A stretch of DNA of 9,817 bases, taken from contig JAIEOG010000287.1 in assembly GCA_019750655.1 (NCBI GenBank), forward strand, positions 1 to 9,817, given 5' to 3'. A model generated the notes under the pieces. It made no database searches, was not told the DNA's origin, and saw nothing but the letters and a program-made list of their open reading frames with translations. Shown one piece after another: positions 6,322 through 9,817 of the stretch. The position numbers and the translations under genes are program-made. Source of the stretch: a bacterium. Its GTDB lineage: Bacteria; Bdellovibrionota; FAC87; UBA2466. Every line of letters begins with the position of its first letter. Position 1 is the first letter of the stretch.

Positions 6322-7347
6322 ATGGCTCTCACCTCTAAAAAGACGCGCGTTCTTTTGCTCACGCACTCGAGTCTCGTTCCCCCTAACACGGCAACGACGG
6401 CCGAATTAAAAGCGGCCGATTGGCGCGCCGAATACGATGTCGTGCAAACACTGCGCAATGCGGGGCACGAGGTGCTTTGCGTCGGCATTTCCGATGAAGT
6501 CGGCGCCGTGAGAAAGGCCGTTTATGAGTTCCGGCCTCACGTAGCGTTTAACCTCACCGAAGAATTCGATGGTGTCGGATTTTTCGACCAGAACATCGTG
6601 AGCTACTTAGAGCTCTTAAAGATCCCCTACACCGGTTGCAACCCGCGCGGTTTGATGCTCGCCCGCGATAAGTCTTTGGCGAAAAAGATTTTGTCCTTCC
6701 ATGGATTGCCGACGCCGTCCTTTGAGGTTTTCCCTCGCGGTGGCGGTTTCAAACGCCCCGCACATCTGACTTACCCAGCGATTGTGAAGGCCGTAAACGA
6801 AGAGGCATCTTTGGGCATTTCCCAGGCCTCGATCGTGACCGACGAAGAAAAGCTCGAAGAGCGTGTGAACTTTGTGCACGAGCACCTCGGCACCGACGCC
6901 ATCGCCGAAGCCTATATCGAAGGCCGAGAGCTTTATGTCGGCGTCCTGGGGAATATGCGCCCGGAAGCCTTGCCGGTTTGGGAAATGTTTTTCCCGAGTT
7001 CTGCCGGCTGGCCCATTGCCACTCGGCGCGTGAAGTGGAACGCGAACTACCGTGAAAAACATGGTATCTACAGTGGCGAAGCTCGAGAACTACCGGCGGA
7101 GCTGGCGGCGAAGGTCAAAGACATCAGCCGCCGGGTGTACCGCGTGCTCGGGTTGAATGGTTACGCGCGCATGGACCTGCGCTTGACCTCCAAGGGAGAA
7201 ATTCACGTGATCGAAGCCAACCCCAACCCGCATATCGGCAAAGAAGAAGACTTTGCCCAATCGGCGTTGAAGGCAGGGCTGACTTATTCCGATCTTCTCT
7301 GGCGGATTCTGAACCTGGGTCTGCGTTGGCGCCCAGCCGCGGAGTAG
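6322..7347 (+). CDS. ATP-grasp ligase of the D-Ala-D-Ala ligase fold, non-canonical
   Basis: The 341-residue product has the Ddl-like order: N-terminal Rossmann-like domain (1-100), central domain (110-200) and C-terminal ATP-grasp lobe. NLTEEFDG at 77-84 and QNIVSYLELLKIPYTGCNPR at 90-109 are typical of the family. ATP-binding Lys156 (AIVKAVNEEASLGI), the substrate/metal residues Arg283 and Asp285 (YARMDLRL), and Glu298 and Asn300 (HVIEANPNP) are present. Two Ddl signatures are missing. The N-terminal GGxSxExxVS motif with its substrate Glu is replaced by THSSLVPPNT, and the NTxPGMT loop after the metal residues is NPNPHIGKE. It should form an acyl-phosphate and then an amide or peptide bond, but probably not D-Ala-D-Ala. 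It lies between the metallopeptidase and hrpB in one likely transcript. Databases would probably label it a D-alanine-D-alanine ligase; I consider that over-specific. Confidence 0.85.
   Translation: MALTSKKTRVLLLTHSSLVPPNTATTAELKAADWRAEYDVVQTLRNAGHEVLCVGISDEVGAVRKAVYEFRPHVAFNLTEEFDGVGFFDQNIVSYLELLKIPYTGCNPRGLMLARDKSLAKKILSFHGLPTPSFEVFPRGGGFKRPAHLTYPAIVKAVNEEASLGISQASIVTDEEKLEERVNFVHEHLGTDAIAEAYIEGRELYVGVLGNMRPEALPVWEMFFPSSAGWPIATRRVKWNANYREKHGIYSGEARELPAELAAKVKDISRRVYRVLGLNGYARMDLRLTSKGEIHVIEANPNPHIGKEEDFAQSALKAGLTYSDLLWRILNLGLRWRPAAE
7341..7344 (+). promoter_or_regulatory. Ribosome binding site inside the ATP-grasp 3' end, setting a TTG start for hrpB
   Basis: GGAG lies within the last codons of the ligase gene, six bases before the TTG at 7351. 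The ligase stop (7345-7347) lies in the spacer between them. This supports TTG as the hrpB start and suggests translational coupling. Confidence 0.7.
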
Positions 7348-7350
7348 AGC

Positions 7351-9792
7351 TTGGTCCGTCTTCCGATTGATGCCCACCTGCCTGAGATCCTCGCAGCTCT
7401 GGAAAAGAAAACAGCGCTCCTCCTCGAAGCCGCTCCCGGTACGGGGAAAACCACGCGCGTGCCTGCCGCCCTACTAGATGCCCCGTGGCGCAAAGACCGC
7501 GAAATCTGGGTGCTGGAACCTCGCCGGCTCGCCGCAAAACTCGCAGCTCGGCGCGTGGCAGACGAACGCGGGGAAAAAGCCGGCGAAACCGTCGGCTACC
7601 AATTCCGTTTTGAAAATGTCGGTGGCCCACGCACGCGGTTGCGTTTTCTGACCGAAGGAATGGTGCTACGGCACCTGCTCTCCGATCCTCACCTCTCCAA
7701 AGTCGCGGCCGTAGTGTTAGATGAGTTCCACGAACGCCACCTGCAGGGGGACTTGGCCCTGGCATTGTTAAGGACTTTGCAGAGTCGACGGCCCGATCTG
7801 CGCTTGATCGTGATGTCGGCCACGCTTCGCAGCGAGCGGCTCCTGACTTACTTGGATTCCCCTGTGCACCTGAAGATTGGCGCGCCCCACTTTCCTTTGG
7901 AAGTGCGGCACTACCCGCTCGAAGCCGGAGCTTATCTAGACAAAGCGATTGCGCGCACCGTGAGCCAGCTGCAAAAAGAAGATCAGCGGGGCGATATTCT
8001 CGTGTTCCTGCCCGGCATGGCGGATATACGCCGTGCCGAGCAAGCTCTCGCCCCCATCGCCCGAGAGCAAGGCATTGCACTCCACTCACTCCACGGTGAG
8101 CTCTCGAAAGAAGAACAGGAAGCAGCCGTCACCCCGGGACCGCGGCGCAAGATTGTGCTTTCGACCAATATCGCGGAGTCCTCACTAACCATTGAAGGCG
8201 TGAATACCGTCATCGACTCCGGCCTGCACCGGATGAACACCGCCTCTTCTTGGTCCGGCCTGCCGACGCTAAAAACGCGGCCCATCTCACGAGCCTCGGC
8301 AACGCAACGCGCGGGCCGTGCCGCTCGCACAGGGCCAGGGCTTTGCATCCGCCTCTATTCGCAGGGCGATTTGGACATGCGCCCTCCAGAGGACCCCGCC
8401 GAAGTGTTGCGCGCGGATCTTTCCCAGACGCTCTTAGAGATCAAAGCCTACGGGATTAGCGACGAGGGAGCCTTTGCGTGGTTCGAACCGCCACCGGACA
8501 CTTCGCTCGATCGGTCGCGCGCGTTGCTATTCCAGCTTGGGGCCTTGGAAGCTTCGGGGACCGGAGCCGCGCTCACAGAGACCGGGAAAAAGATGGCGCG
8601 CTTCCCAGCGCACCCGCGCGTGGCGAAACTGCTCTTAGAAGCGCAGATGCTTGGCTGCACGCAACCCGCTGTGGCTCTCGCAGCGTTGCTCAGCGAATCC
8701 GACCTAGAATACTTAGACGCTTTGGAAGCGGTGAAGCGCCAATCTATTCCTGAGCGCAGCCGCCGGCGATTCGAACAGATTCTCGAGGAGTCCGGTGCAA
8801 GGCGCACGAACGAACCAACCCTCGCCCGTGCCGCTCTCGCCGCCTTTGCTGATCGCGTCGCCCGGAAAAAGCCAGGCAGCCGCAATGAACTCGTTCTCTG
8901 CGGCGGCGGCACCCTGCAGACGGATGACTTGGGCGCTTTTGGATCGGCGGAACTCTTTGCCGTTATCGATGCACGAGAGCACCAAATGCCTCGCCAAACG
9001 CGTGCGGTGCTACGCGCTTCGGCTCTGGTGGCTTTAGAAACGGAATGGCTACTGGAAGTAGAACCCAGCCCGCTTGTACAAGAAGAAGCTCTCGAGTGGG
9101 ATTCGGCCCGCAGCCGTGTGACTGCTCGTTCTCGCCTACGCTATGATCAACTGGTTTTGGAAGAGCAAGACGGCACGGTGACCGACTATCCGGAAGCGCT
9201 CGAAGTGCTCTTGCGGCAAGGATTGGGGTTGGGAGCGGAAAAGCGCGCGGGCTTTACGACCTCCCAGTGGATCGAAGGTCTCTTGCCGGTCGCTAGCCGT
9301 GAGACACTAGAAAGCGTGTTCTCTCGCCAGGCTTTGGCAGAGCAGGCGGGCAAAACGGGCCCGGGAACGGAAGCGCTTTTACAACAAGCGCTGCTCGGAA
9401 AAACCTCACTGCAAGAATTAAAAGACCTAGATTGGGAACAAGCGCTCCTCCCTGTAGCTGTCTTCGGGCGTTTCCCCTCGCACGTCACACTTCCCGGCGG
9501 GCGCCAGGTGCGCATCCAGTATGCGCTGGGCCGGCCGCCCTGGATCGAATCGCGGCTCCAAGATTTCTTTGGAATGCGGCAAGGCCCTACGCTGCTCGAC
9601 GGCAAACTGCCACTCACACTTCATCTATTGGCACCAAACCAACGCGCAGTCCAAGTAACAACCGACTTAGAGGGTTTCTGGAAGAAGACTTACCCGACCG
9701 TGCGCCGAGAACTCTCACGCAATTACCCCAGGCACAGCTGGCCTGAAGATCCGTTGACCGCCCAGCCCCCACCTCCGCGCGGCCGCCGATAA
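7351..9792 (+). CDS. hrpB: ATP-dependent helicase HrpB (DEAH-box)
   Basis: The product is 813 residues, full length for HrpB. The TTG start gives MVRLPIDAHLPEILAAL, matching the usual HrpB N-terminus (LPIDxxLPxLLxAL). Helicase motifs appear in order: Walker A APGTGKTTR (28-36), EPRRLAA (56-62), DEFHERH (124-130), SATL (156-159), LVFLPGMADIRRAE (217-230), TNIAESSLTIEGV (272-284) and QRAGRAAR (319-326). A winged-helix/HA2 region (about 350-480) and the HrpB-specific C-terminal domain follow, closing with HSWPEDPLTA near residue 796, as in the family. It is a cytoplasmic superfamily-2 DEAH helicase. In E. coli it is non-essential with a poorly defined RNA role, and in Borrelia an HrpA relative affects RNA processing. 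It is translationally linked to the ATP-grasp gene but has no obvious functional tie. No frameshift or missing motif is seen. Confidence 0.95.
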   Translation: MVRLPIDAHLPEILAALEKKTALLLEAAPGTGKTTRVPAALLDAPWRKDREIWVLEPRRLAAKLAARRVADERGEKAGETVGYQFRFENVGGPRTRLRFLTEGMVLRHLLSDPHLSKVAAVVLDEFHERHLQGDLALALLRTLQSRRPDLRLIVMSATLRSERLLTYLDSPVHLKIGAPHFPLEVRHYPLEAGAYLDKAIARTVSQLQKEDQRGDILVFLPGMADIRRAEQALAPIAREQGIALHSLHGELSKEEQEAAVTPGPRRKIVLSTNIAESSLTIEGVNTVIDSGLHRMNTASSWSGLPTLKTRPISRASATQRAGRAARTGPGLCIRLYSQGDLDMRPPEDPAEVLRADLSQTLLEIKAYGISDEGAFAWFEPPPDTSLDRSRALLFQLGALEASGTGAALTETGKKMARFPAHPRVAKLLLEAQMLGCTQPAVALAALLSESDLEYLDALEAVKRQSIPERSRRRFEQILEESGARRTNEPTLARAALAAFADRVARKKPGSRNELVLCGGGTLQTDDLGAFGSAELFAVIDAREHQMPRQTRAVLRASALVALETEWLLEVEPSPLVQEEALEWDSARSRVTARSRLRYDQLVLEEQDGTVTDYPEALEVLLRQGLGLGAEKRAGFTTSQWIEGLLPVASRETLESVFSRQALAEQAGKTGPGTEALLQQALLGKTSLQELKDLDWEQALLPVAVFGRFPSHVTLPGGRQVRIQYALGRPPWIESRLQDFFGMRQGPTLLDGKLPLTLHLLAPNQRAVQVTTDLEGFWKKTYPTVRRELSRNYPRHSWPEDPLTAQPPPPRGRR

Positions 9793-9817
9793 CGCTCCTG
9801 CGCTAAAGGCCTGCGGC

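Noticed and set aside
6322..7347. Naming the gene ddl
   Set aside because: The defining Ddl substrate motifs at the N-terminus and after the metal ligands are missing.
7124..8089. Long minus-strand open frame (321 residues) across the ATP-grasp/hrpB junction
   Set aside because: It is antisense to two genes with clear conserved motifs, is Arg/Ser/Gly-rich with no recognisable domain, and reflects GC-rich codons read backwards.
9782..9817. GCCGC...GCGGC at the window end as part of a terminator after hrpB
   Set aside because: The sequence stops before any tail can be seen, and the arms are too short and far apart to call.

Overview
The window is a protein-dense stretch (about eight genes in 9.8 kb) of a moderately GC-rich, apparently Gram-negative bacterial chromosome. 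The evidence is a signal-peptide S46 dipeptidyl peptidase, two other exported proteins, a pirin and an HrpB-type helicase, a set typical of Proteobacteria and relatives. A Bdellovibrionota or delta-proteobacterial-like host would fit the mix of PKD-like surface protein, S46 peptidase and YceI-like protein, but this is a weak guess. I see no mobile element, CRISPR array, rRNA or tRNA.

Left part, 1-3671. The window opens inside a plus-strand gene for a secreted protein with PKD/Ig-like modules, which ends at 515. It meets a minus-strand block head-on, with a strong bidirectional hairpin terminator between them. Read 5' to 3', the minus block is a VTT-domain membrane protein (3671-3120), then, after 104 bp containing a candidate promoter, an S46 peptidase (3015-985) whose stop overlaps the start of a small DoxX-family membrane protein (985-596).

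Right part, 3719-9792, all on the plus strand. A YhhW-type pirin is divergent from the VTT gene across only about 47 bp. Twelve bases after it lies an exported YceI-like protein. A near-consensus promoter sits exactly so that its mRNA would begin at the AUG, making it a candidate leaderless transcript. Next come a HExxH zinc-metallopeptidase, an ATP-grasp ligase of D-Ala-D-Ala-ligase fold 23 bp later, and HrpB, which starts at a TTG 3 bp after the ligase stop. Peptidase, ligase and HrpB look co-transcribed.

The most interesting unit is the metallopeptidase plus ATP-grasp pair. The ligase keeps the ATP and metal residues of the Ddl fold but lacks both Ddl substrate signatures, so it probably joins something other than two D-alanines, and the adjacent peptidase may act on the same peptide. 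That link is inference from neighbourhood. The last 25 bases (9793-9817) hold nothing I can identify.
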